Below, piece after piece: positions 1-5,293 of a DNA stretch of 8,490 nt (within the stretch, counting starts at the first letter, position 1; every line of letters begins with the position of its first letter). The stretch comes from Synergistales bacterium (GTDB taxonomy: Bacteria; Synergistota; Synergistia; Synergistales; Synergistaceae). The position numbers and the translations under genes were made by a program. The stretch covers positions 1 through 8,490 of the forward strand of contig BOCB01000063.1 of the NCBI GenBank assembly GCA_026002695.1, written 5' to 3'. The notes below the pieces were generated by a model, which worked only from the letters and a program-made list of their open reading frames with translations, was not told where the DNA came from and ran no database searches.

Positions 1-1373
1 GGGCCGTAGAAAGCCCCGTCGCCGGGGTTTATCCGATACGGCGTACCTGTCTCCTCCAACGCCTCCCTGAGGCGGTTTTCAGCGAGCTCCCAGAGCGCCG
101 GGTCTCCCATCGAATCCGCCGGTCTCGTCGATAGCTCCACGGAAAATTTGAAGCCGAAGAGGTCGTAGATATATTTATCGAGCGACATAACGCCTTTGAG
201 TTCGTCGCCTATCTGATCCTCGGTGCAGTAGATATGCGCGTCATCCTGAGTGAAACAGCGGACGCGCATCAGTCCGTGAAGGACGCCGGATCTCTCGTGC
301 CTGTGTACGACGCCGAGCTCCGCCACGCGCATCGGAAGCTCCCTGTAACTGCGGACGGAGGTCTTGTAAACGAGAATCCCGCCCGGGCAGTTCATCGGCT
401 TTATCGCAAAGGGACGCTCGTCTATCTCGGTGAAGTACATGTTATCGCGGTAGTGATCCCAGTGGCCGGAGCGCATCCAGAGGTCGCGGTCGAGGATCAG
501 CGGCGTTTTTATTTCGTCGTATCCGCGCTCCGCGTGTTCGCGCCGCCAGAAATCGACGAGCGTGTTCAGCAATATTACCCCCTTGGGGTGGAAGAACGGA
601 AAGCCCGGCCCCTCCGGCTGGAAGCTGAACAGGTCGAGTTCCTTGCCCAATTTCCTGTGGTCGCGCAGCTTGGCCTCCTCTACCCGCTTCAAGTACGCCT
701 CAAGCTGATCCGCGCCGGCAAACGCCGTGCCGTATATGCGGGTGAGCATGACGTTCTTCTCGTCTCCGCGCCAGTACGCTCCGGCAAGCGACAGGAGCTT
801 GAAGTGCTTTACATAGCCGGTGTCAGGCACATGAGGTCCGCGGCAGAGATCCTTGAACTCCCCCTGAGTGTATATCGACACAGTCGTCACACCCTGCGCC
901 GCGAGGTCGCTTATCATCTCCGTCTTGAACCTGTCCCCCGCGAAACGGGCTAACCCCTCCGCCGCGGGGACGTCCTCGCGCGTTACGTGAAGTTTTTCCT
1001 TCGAGATATTCTTCATCTCGGCCTCTATCGCCGCGAGACCGTCGTCGGATATCGGCGCGGGGAACAGCACGTCGTAATAAAAGCCGTCCTTTATAGAAGG
1101 ACCGACCCCGAACATCGCGCCGGGGTAAAGGCGAGTAATGGCCTGCGCCATCAAATGAGCCGCCGAGTGCCGGAGCATTTCGAGCCCCTCCGCGGTGTCG
1201 GGCGTTATGGGAACGAGCTCCCCTCCGCCCGACAGCCTCGCGTACAAATCAACAGGCTGTCCGTCTACAGCGGCGGCAATAGCTCCTTTCACGCCCCACC
1301 CCTTGAAAATCTCAAAAGGCGCGACACTGTCCCCATCAAAAATTTTGCCGTCAGGCCCGATAAAGCGACTCAT
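1..1373 (-). CDS. thrS: Threonyl-tRNA synthetase, C-terminal part cut off by the window edge
   Basis: Class II aminoacyl-tRNA synthetase that charges tRNA-Thr with threonine in the cytoplasm. The frame is open from ATG at 1373 to base 1, giving 457 complete codons of a protein usually near 640 residues; the remaining catalytic part and the anticodon-binding domain lie off the left edge. Visible domains are an N-terminal TGS domain (about 1-63), then the editing domain with the HxxxH motif HSAAH (H69, H73) and the CRGPH motif (C177, H181), then the catalytic core. The core shows the zinc ligands C329 (PMNCPG) and H366 (LHGL) and the motif 2 stretch ending FTQDDAH. The start follows GGAG with an 8-base spacer; the upstream ATG codons run into a stop. 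It has its own promoter, separate from the chemoreceptor gene upstream. Identity is secure from motifs and domain order. Confidence 0.97.
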   Translation of the reverse strand, partial: MSRFIGPDGKIFDGDSVAPFEIFKGWGVKGAIAAAVDGQPVDLYARLSGGGELVPITPDTAEGLEMLRHSAAHLMAQAITRLYPGAMFGVGPSIKDGFYYDVLFPAPISDDGLAAIEAEMKNISKEKLHVTREDVPAAEGLARFAGDRFKTEMISDLAAQGVTTVSIYTQGEFKDLCRGPHVPDTGYVKHFKLLSLAGAYWRGDEKNVMLTRIYGTAFAGADQLEAYLKRVEEAKLRDHRKLGKELDLFSFQPEGPGFPFFHPKGVILLNTLVDFWRREHAERGYDEIKTPLILDRDLWMRSGHWDHYRDNMYFTEIDERPFAIKPMNCPGGILVYKTSVRSYRELPMRVAELGVVHRHERSGVLHGLMRVRCFTQDDAHIYCTEDQIGDELKGVMSLDKYIYDLFGFKFSVELSTRPADSMGDPALWELAENRLREALEETGTPYRINPGDGAFYG

Positions 1374-1381
1374 GCAATCAT

Positions 1382-1385
1382 CTCC
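1382..1385 (-). promoter_or_regulatory. thrS ribosome binding site
   Basis: GGAG on the minus strand, 8 bases before the ATG at 1373. It decides the start, because the two ATG codons overlapping it read into a TGA within five codons. Confidence 0.8.
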
Positions 1386-1400
1386 ATTTAACGACTGAAA

Positions 1401-1433
1401 AATCGATCTTCCGCAAAATATCTTTTATCGATT
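1401..1433. repeat. Inverted repeat AATCGAT / ATCGATT overlapping the thrS -10 box
   Basis: Perfect 7-bp arms at 1401-1407 and 1427-1433, separated by 19 bases. The right arm overlaps the -10 hexamer at 1431-1436, and the left arm lies in the early transcribed leader. The arrangement resembles an operator more than an RNA stem, since the predicted start site near 1424 leaves one arm untranscribed. A 7-bp AT-rich repeat could be chance. Confidence 0.3.
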
Positions 1434-1459
1434 ATATCACGCGGAGCGCGCGCTGTGTA
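1431..1459 (-). promoter_or_regulatory. thrS promoter (sigma70 type)
   Basis: On the minus strand, a perfect TATAAT (1431-1436) lies 17 bases from TACACA (1454-1459), which matches TTGACA at four of six positions. Predicted transcription starts near 1424, leaving a leader of about 50 bases before the ATG. That is too short for a T-box riboswitch, the common control of thrS in Firmicutes. The 138-base gap between the thrS start and the chemoreceptor stop contains this promoter and the upstream terminator candidate. Confidence 0.6.
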
Positions 1460-1460
1460 C

Positions 1461-1482
1461 AAGTAAAGCGGAGGCTTCCCGC
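1461..1482 (-). terminator. Probable terminator of the chemoreceptor gene
   Basis: On the minus strand, GCGGG (1482-1478) pairs with TCCGC (1472-1468) across a 5-base loop with one G-U pair, followed by TTTACTT. It lies 30 bases past the chemoreceptor stop and just before the thrS -35 box, the expected place for a terminator. The stem is short. The G-rich run just upstream (AGAACGGCGCGG...) resembles a decayed copy of the ACGGGCG palindromes found elsewhere in the window. Confidence 0.4.
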
Positions 1483-1511
1483 CCCCACCCCCGCGCCGTT
1501 CTACTCGGCCT

Positions 1512-3221
1512 TTACATTTTGAATCTGTGCGTCGACCCCGTCAGATCGTCGGCGATTTTTTTCATGCTGTCGATGGCTGTCGATATCTGTTCTATCGTCG
1601 CCACCTGCTCCTCCGTCGCAGCGACCATTGACTTCGCGTACTCGGTGATATTCTCGCCTTCCTTCTCAATGTTTTGGGTGGCTGTTACGATATCGCCCAC
1701 GCCATCCGCCACGCTATGCATCGTACCGGCTATTTTCTGAAGGCTCTCTGAGCTGTGTACGGAAACCTCAACCAAACTGTTGAACGCCCTCCCGCTTTCC
1801 TTCACGGCGTCCGAGCCGACGGTAACTTCCTCGCGCCCCTTCACCATAGCCTCGACTGCCTTCTGCGTCTCAACCTGTATGAAGGATATTAATTTCTCTA
1901 TCTTTTCGGCGGCCGCTTGGGACTCGCCCGCGAGCTGCTTAACCTCGTCGGCTACGACAGCGAAGCCTCGTCCCTGCTCGCCGGCGCGCGCGGCCTCAAT
2001 AGCCGCGTTCAGCGCGAGCAGGTTCGTCTGGCTCGATATGCCGGATATGGTGCCCACTATTTCGCCTATCTCCTGCGACCTCGCGCCGAGGGAGCTCACT
2101 ACCTCCGCGGATACATGGACTGTTTCTTTTATCTTGTTCATCTGAGTTACCGCCTTATCGACGGAGAGACCGCCCTCCTTGGCCTTTTCAACTGACGCAA
2201 GGGAGTCGCGCGCGACGTCATCCACAACCGACGTGGTTTCGTTCAGCTCACGCGTCATATCTTCAAAGGTTGTCATAAGCGTATCTATGTGCGCGGTCTG
2301 GCTGTCCGTCTGAGCGGATATGCTGTCTATCCCGGAAGCTATGCCGTCCGCCTCGCCGGATATTGCGGACGCGGCGTCGGCTATGCTGTGTACCTCGCCG
2401 GTCATAGTGTCGGACGATTCGCGTATCACCGATATAAGCGCGCCTAAATTTTCTATCATGCCGTTATACCGCTTCGCCAGGTCGCCGAACTCATCGTTCG
2501 ATGATACGCTCGCCCTCGTCGTGAGGTCGCCGTCGCCGGCGGCGTTTGCGGCGCGCGAAAGCTCCCTTATCGGTTTAATTATCGTCCTTGCAAGGATAAA
2601 GGCTACAAACAAAGACACGATGCTCACAAACGCAAGCATGGCGACAGTCACGAACTTCGCCCTGACGTATGTCTCCAGGCTTGACGCGGCGCCCTCCAAA
2701 GCCGCTTGAACATTAAAATCCATCAATTCTATCATAGCGTCCATCAGCGGATCGTAGACCTTGCGCGATTCGCCGTTCGCAAAAGCGGTAGCCTCGGCGG
2801 AAGTCTCCATGTCGTTGAGTTTTTGGGAAAGCGACACGTACAAATCCCACTGCTTACTCACGGCTTTTATGCGCGCCATTTCGTCCTGACGCTGCTTCTC
2901 CGTGTCGTATTCCATCGTCTCGACATCGTATACATAACTGTCTATCGTTTTCTGAGCGTCCGCTATCGACTCCGCCCGGAGCTTTGCGTCGCTGTCCGAT
3001 CGCTTTGCCTTTGGCGTCATCGCGTTTGTCAGGTCGATGCGCCTCACCGTGTTTATCTTATTCTGGAGCTCGCCTAACTCGGATATCCCCTCCGTCCAGA
3101 CCGCTCCTTCCTCCACCCTCCAATTTAACTCGGCGAGTTCACTTATAGAGTAGATCCCGAAGCATATATTCAGCAACACTATCAACAAAAGACTGAGATT
3201 CAGTTTGGTGCGTATCTGCAA
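1512..3221 (-). CDS. Methyl-accepting chemotaxis protein
   Basis: Transmembrane chemoreceptor that senses a ligand outside the membrane and controls the CheA kinase through CheW. With the TTG start at 3221 it has 569 residues. Order: TM1 (about 8-27), an alpha-helical extracytoplasmic sensor (about 28-188) that looks like the four-helix-bundle MCP type, TM2 (about 190-212), a HAMP domain (about 213-267), then the long cytoplasmic coiled coil. The hairpin tip (about 384-431) carries the conserved core SQTNLLALNAAIEAARAGEQ and GRGFAVVADEVKQLA. It ends in HRFKM, with no NWETF-type CheR-docking pentapeptide. The frame stays open up to an ATG at 3254, but that codon lies inside a perfect palindrome with no ribosome site. 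The TTG follows GGAGAGGGG by 8 bases and gives a typical MQIRTKLNL start. No other chemotaxis gene is nearby, so it is an orphan receptor whose ligand cannot be told. Confidence 0.95.
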   Translation of the reverse strand: MQIRTKLNLSLLLIVLLNICFGIYSISELAELNWRVEEGAVWTEGISELGELQNKINTVRRIDLTNAMTPKAKRSDSDAKLRAESIADAQKTIDSYVYDVETMEYDTEKQRQDEMARIKAVSKQWDLYVSLSQKLNDMETSAEATAFANGESRKVYDPLMDAMIELMDFNVQAALEGAASSLETYVRAKFVTVAMLAFVSIVSLFVAFILARTIIKPIRELSRAANAAGDGDLTTRASVSSNDEFGDLAKRYNGMIENLGALISVIRESSDTMTGEVHSIADAASAISGEADGIASGIDSISAQTDSQTAHIDTLMTTFEDMTRELNETTSVVDDVARDSLASVEKAKEGGLSVDKAVTQMNKIKETVHVSAEVVSSLGARSQEIGEIVGTISGISSQTNLLALNAAIEAARAGEQGRGFAVVADEVKQLAGESQAAAEKIEKLISFIQVETQKAVEAMVKGREEVTVGSDAVKESGRAFNSLVEVSVHSSESLQKIAGTMHSVADGVGDIVTATQNIEKEGENITEYAKSMVAATEEQVATIEQISTAIDSMKKIADDLTGSTHRFKM

Positions 3222-3229
3222 AAGGAATA

Positions 3230-3238
3230 CCCCTCTCC
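3230..3238 (-). promoter_or_regulatory. Ribosome binding site fixing the chemoreceptor TTG start
   Basis: GGAGAGGGG on the minus strand, 8 bases before TTG at 3221. It lies inside the longer open frame, downstream of the ATG at 3254, and therefore argues against that ATG. Confidence 0.75.
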
Positions 3239-3242
3239 GTAA

Positions 3243-3268
3243 ACGGGCGACCATGTATGGTCGCCCGT
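3243..3268. repeat. Perfect 12-bp palindrome between cobO and the chemoreceptor gene
   Basis: Arms ACGGGCGACCAT (3243-3254) and ATGGTCGCCCGT (3257-3268) are perfectly complementary around GT. It lies 51 bases past the cobO stop and 4 bases before the chemoreceptor ribosome site, on the shared strand. It could end cobO transcription, though the minus-strand tail TTTACGG is a poor U-tract, or it could form a leader hairpin protecting or controlling the chemoreceptor mRNA. The ACGGGCG core is shared with the palindromes at 5046-5077 and 8153-8185. Confidence 0.8.
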
Positions 3269-3318
3269 ATCAAAAACAGCGAAATCCGGCTTTGATGATT
3301 GACGATTTCGGCGCTTCT

Positions 3319-3882
3319 CTAACTCTCTATCCCTCTCCTCGCCATTACGCCTTCTTGATAGTAGTGCTTTATCTCCCGCATCTCCGTAACGAGGTCAGCG
3401 ATATCTTTGAGTTCCTCGGACGCGCCTCTGCCGGTTATCAGGAGCTCTACATTCTCGGGGCGCTGAGACGCGAAGTCCAGCAACTCTTCCTTCGTGAGCA
3501 ACTTGAGCGCGACGGCCACGTTTGCCTCATCCAAAACCACCAACCGGTACTTGCCGCTCTTCATCTCCTTGAGCGCATCAGCGAGACCGTCCCTTGCGGC
3601 GTCGATATCCGCCTGCTCGGGTTCGCGCATTATAAAACATCCCCTTCCGTACTGTTTATGAGTGAAAGAGCCTTTTGCCGACAGTTTTTCTAACGCGTCG
3701 AACTCGCTGTACTTTGCCCCTTTGATGAACTGAGCGAAAAATACGTTCATGCCCGCGCCGAGAGCCCTCACAGACAGCCCTATCGCGGCGGTAGTCTTAC
3801 CCTTGCCGGCACCGGTGTAGACCTGCAAGTATCCTTTAGCGAACTCATCCCTCATGTTGTCGTAAACCGATGAATCGGGCAT
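3319..3882 (-). CDS. cobO: Cob(I)alamin (corrinoid) adenosyltransferase, CobA/CobO/BtuR family
   Basis: Transfers the 5'-deoxyadenosyl group of ATP to cobalt(I) of a corrinoid, forming adenosylcobalamin or its precursor in the cytoplasm. The 187-residue length is normal for the family. Visible are the N-terminal P-loop GAGKGKTT (24-31), preceded by the strand LQVYT, a Walker-B-like VVLDEAN (115-121), the family segment ELLITGRGA, and the C-terminal signature ADLVTEM...KHYYQEGV.ARRGIE. The open frame extends to a GTG at 3891, but that codon directly abuts the AGGAG. The ATG at 3882 is 8 bases from AGGAG and is preferred. The exported-protein gene lies 75 bases upstream on the same strand with no clear promoter between, so they are probably co-transcribed. 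No cobalamin riboswitch fits in that gap. No other corrinoid gene is in the window, so de novo synthesis and salvage cannot be told apart. Confidence 0.93.
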   Translation of the reverse strand: MPDSSVYDNMRDEFAKGYLQVYTGAGKGKTTAAIGLSVRALGAGMNVFFAQFIKGAKYSEFDALEKLSAKGSFTHKQYGRGCFIMREPEQADIDAARDGLADALKEMKSGKYRLVVLDEANVAVALKLLTKEELLDFASQRPENVELLITGRGASEELKDIADLVTEMREIKHYYQEGVMARRGIES

Positions 3883-3902
3883 AAATTTCACTCCTCTCGA
3901 TT

Positions 3903-3926
3903 ATTGAAAGCCTAATTGGAAGCCTA
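3903..3926. repeat. Tandem 12-bp direct repeat just upstream of cobO
   Basis: ATTGAAAGCCTA (3903-3914) is followed directly by ATTGGAAGCCTA (3915-3926), with one mismatch. It lies in the 75-base gap upstream of cobO, about ten bases from its ribosome site. It may be a tandem protein-binding site or a small local duplication. Confidence 0.6.
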
Positions 3927-3945
3927 AAGGGTTAAAGATAAAACC

Positions 3946-3962
3946 ACTGACAATAAATCAGT
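3946..3962 (-). terminator. Weak hairpin at the 3' end of the exported-protein gene
   Basis: 5-bp arms ACTGA (3946-3950) and TCAGT (3958-3962) with a 7-base loop, overlapping the stop codon and followed on the minus strand by GGTTTTATCTTT. The stem is short and AT-rich, so it is at best a leaky terminator; chance is quite possible. Confidence 0.22.
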
Positions 3963-5094
3963 CTTTTCTTAAATATAATCTGAACGCCTCGATGTTTGAG
4001 AGAGTTCCCTCTGTGAGACCCGGCACTTCAGGGACATCCACCCACTTTCCGTCTATCTTGCATTTCAAAATGTTTATGTGATAGCTTGGGTCCTCCCAGT
4101 CGCCCGGGCGGATATAGCCCCTGAAAAAGGGCGGGCGTCCGGTTATATCGTCGAACTCCGGACCTCGCAAGATTATATACTGGCTCATCCTGCGCGTTTT
4201 CTGCAACTCCTTGGAGTATGTATGGCTCAGGGGCACTATCTGAAATCCGCCTATCTGACCGTGGCGCGATGTGGATATGCAAATAACTCCCGGGTGATTG
4301 GCCCTTACCATGCCGACGCCTTGGTACAGCGTGCCGGTGAAGCGCCCGGTGCCGCCGACGGGAGCCTCGACGACCGCAAATTGGTGATAGCCGCTCGCGT
4401 CGTGATACAGCGCCTGCCCCCCCTGCGTATTTTCTATCTCGATATAGTCCACAATGTCGTCCGGCGCGTAGACACGTATCTCAATGGCAGTGGCATACTG
4501 AAAGAGGCTGATGTGGTTAAACAGAACCGGTATACCTGCCTGATTGACCATGTAAACCGGACTGCCGACGAACGGGGAGTATTTCCCCCACAAACCGGCG
4601 CCACCCTCACCCTCAACAACGAACGAAGTCTCCGAACCAGACGCGTCAGCAAACGTGGCCGACGGCAAAACGCTCATCGTTCTTCCCGCGCCGTCGTCCA
4701 CCTGTATCTGAATGTGATGCGCGTTCGCGGCTGCCGCTATTATCTGTCCGCCGAGCCCGTACTTGCTGGCCGTGAAACCGGGGTAGTGGCTCTTGACGGG
4801 AACGGCGCGGACTCGCCCCATCTCTATCCGCTTGCCGTCAGGAAATATGACGAGCGCGTTCTCCCATATCGTCATCGGTATGTGTACCGTAAACATGAGC
4901 TTCTCAGGGTTTTCCTCCCTGAAGATATACGAATCCGACACGACCGACCTGTCCGCCGCGAAAAGCGGCGAAGCGGCGATCAAAAGCGTGAAAATCAAAA
5001 CAAGGAGGGTGCTGATTAAATCACCGAAATGAAATCCCGCCATTTGGTTGGGGGCTACCGCCCCCAACCGCCCGTTCAATTTTATAGAATACAT
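3958..5094 (-). CDS. Exported protein of unknown function
   Basis: I do not recognise this 378-residue protein. It opens with a signal-peptide-like segment: K5 and R9, a hydrophobic run at about 26-42 (LISTLLVLIFTLLIAAS), then PLFAADRS, with likely signal peptidase I cleavage near residues 46-47. There is no lipobox cysteine and no second clear membrane helix, so a periplasmic or secreted mature protein is inferred. The rest alternates beta-strand-like stretches with many G, V, I and Y residues. Two halves each contain a segment about a measured value or name (FPDGKRIEMGRVRAVPVKSHYPG; GGFQIVPLSH), but I can assign no fold. The start ATG at 5094 has AGGTG 7 bases upstream. An internal ATG at 5043 would give a shorter signal peptide, but it lacks a ribosome site and a basic N-region. 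A strong palindrome lies between the two starts. Likely co-transcribed with cobO downstream and divergent from the UPF0182 gene. Confidence 0.8.
   Translation of the reverse strand: MYSIKLNGRLGAVAPNQMAGFHFGDLISTLLVLIFTLLIAASPLFAADRSVVSDSYIFREENPEKLMFTVHIPMTIWENALVIFPDGKRIEMGRVRAVPVKSHYPGFTASKYGLGGQIIAAAANAHHIQIQVDDGAGRTMSVLPSATFADASGSETSFVVEGEGGAGLWGKYSPFVGSPVYMVNQAGIPVLFNHISLFQYATAIEIRVYAPDDIVDYIEIENTQGGQALYHDASGYHQFAVVEAPVGGTGRFTGTLYQGVGMVRANHPGVICISTSRHGQIGGFQIVPLSHTYSKELQKTRRMSQYIILRGPEFDDITGRPPFFRGYIRPGDWEDPSYHINILKCKIDGKWVDVPEVPGLTEGTLSNIEAFRLYLRKD
5046..5069. repeat. Perfect 10-bp palindrome within codons 9-16 of the exported-protein gene
   Basis: Arms GGTTGGGGGC (5046-5055) and GCCCCCAACC (5060-5069) with a TACC loop. 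On the minus strand it overlaps and follows GAACGGGCGG (5077-5068), the exact ten bases also found in the hairpin at 8153-8185. If translation starts at 5094, it is coding and lies in the signal-peptide N-region. If it starts at 5043, the hairpin would end 2 bases before the ATG and cover the place of the ribosome site. Confidence 0.8.
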
Positions 5095-5101
5095 ATAATA
5101 A

Positions 5102-5106
5102 CACCT
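5102..5106 (-). promoter_or_regulatory. Ribosome binding site of the exported-protein gene
   Basis: AGGTG on the minus strand, 7 bases before ATG at 5094. It supports the upstream of two possible starts. Confidence 0.55.
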
Positions 5107-5158
5107 ACCATCCCGTATTCAGCAAAAATCATTAATATTATTTTATCAAGCGTCTCAA

Positions 5159-5188
5159 ATAATACAATATTACAGCCGCTGACGTCAA
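5159..5188 (-). promoter_or_regulatory. Candidate promoter of the exported-protein/cobO unit
   Basis: On the minus strand, TTGACG (5188-5183) and TATTAT (5164-5159) are separated by 18 bases. The predicted start near 5152 gives an AT-rich leader of about 58 bases. The surrounding AT-rich sequence offers other weak hexamers, so the exact choice is uncertain. Its -35 box is 34 bases from the -35 box of the divergent UPF0182 promoter. Confidence 0.45.
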
Positions 5189-5222
5189 CAGCAATGAGGC
5201 ATTTACATTTGAGCCGCCGTCC

Positions 5223-5250
5223 TTGACGCGCCTTTGATGACGGTTATAAT
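5223..5250 (+). promoter_or_regulatory. Promoter of the UPF0182 gene (sigma70 type)
   Basis: TTGACG (5223-5228) and a perfect TATAAT (5245-5250) with a 16-base spacer, an almost consensus promoter. Predicted transcription starts near 5257, with a leader of about 37 bases ending in the ribosome site. This and the divergent minus-strand promoter account for the 199-base gap between the two genes; I see no other gene or structured RNA there. Confidence 0.75.
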
Positions 5251-5278
5251 TGATGGCGTGGTATGACGTTATTGCTGT

Positions 5279-5285
5279 GAAGGAG
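5279..5285 (+). promoter_or_regulatory. Ribosome binding site fixing the UPF0182 TTG start
   Basis: GAAGGAG followed 8 bases later by TTG at 5294. The ATG at 5286 is out of frame, so TTG is the best-supported start. Confidence 0.8.
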
Positions 5286-5293
5286 ATGTTTTA

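Noticed and set aside
254..390. PMNCPGG instead of PMNCPGH, and RVRCFTQDD, in ThrS as possible active-site changes
   Set aside because: The zinc ligands C329 and H366 and the motif 2 residues are intact. From memory of the family, these neighbouring positions vary among bacterial enzymes.
234..953. 239-codon plus-strand open frame at the left of the window
   Set aside because: It lies opposite thrS, whose editing and catalytic motifs are intact on the other strand.
3883..3957. Cobalamin riboswitch upstream of cobO
   Set aside because: The gap is only 75 bases, far shorter than the aptamer, and no B12-box-like conserved segment is visible.
4078..5019. Long plus-strand open frame of 313 codons opposite the exported-protein gene
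   Set aside because: It is antisense to a frame with a signal peptide and ribosome site, and its translation is rich in R, H and V without domain character. GC-rich codon bias produces such shadows.
5095..5293. Small RNA or short gene in the divergent intergenic region
   Set aside because: The region is AT-rich and explained by two opposed promoters and leaders. The only open frame crossing it, on the plus strand, lacks a ribosome site and starts inside the exported-protein gene.
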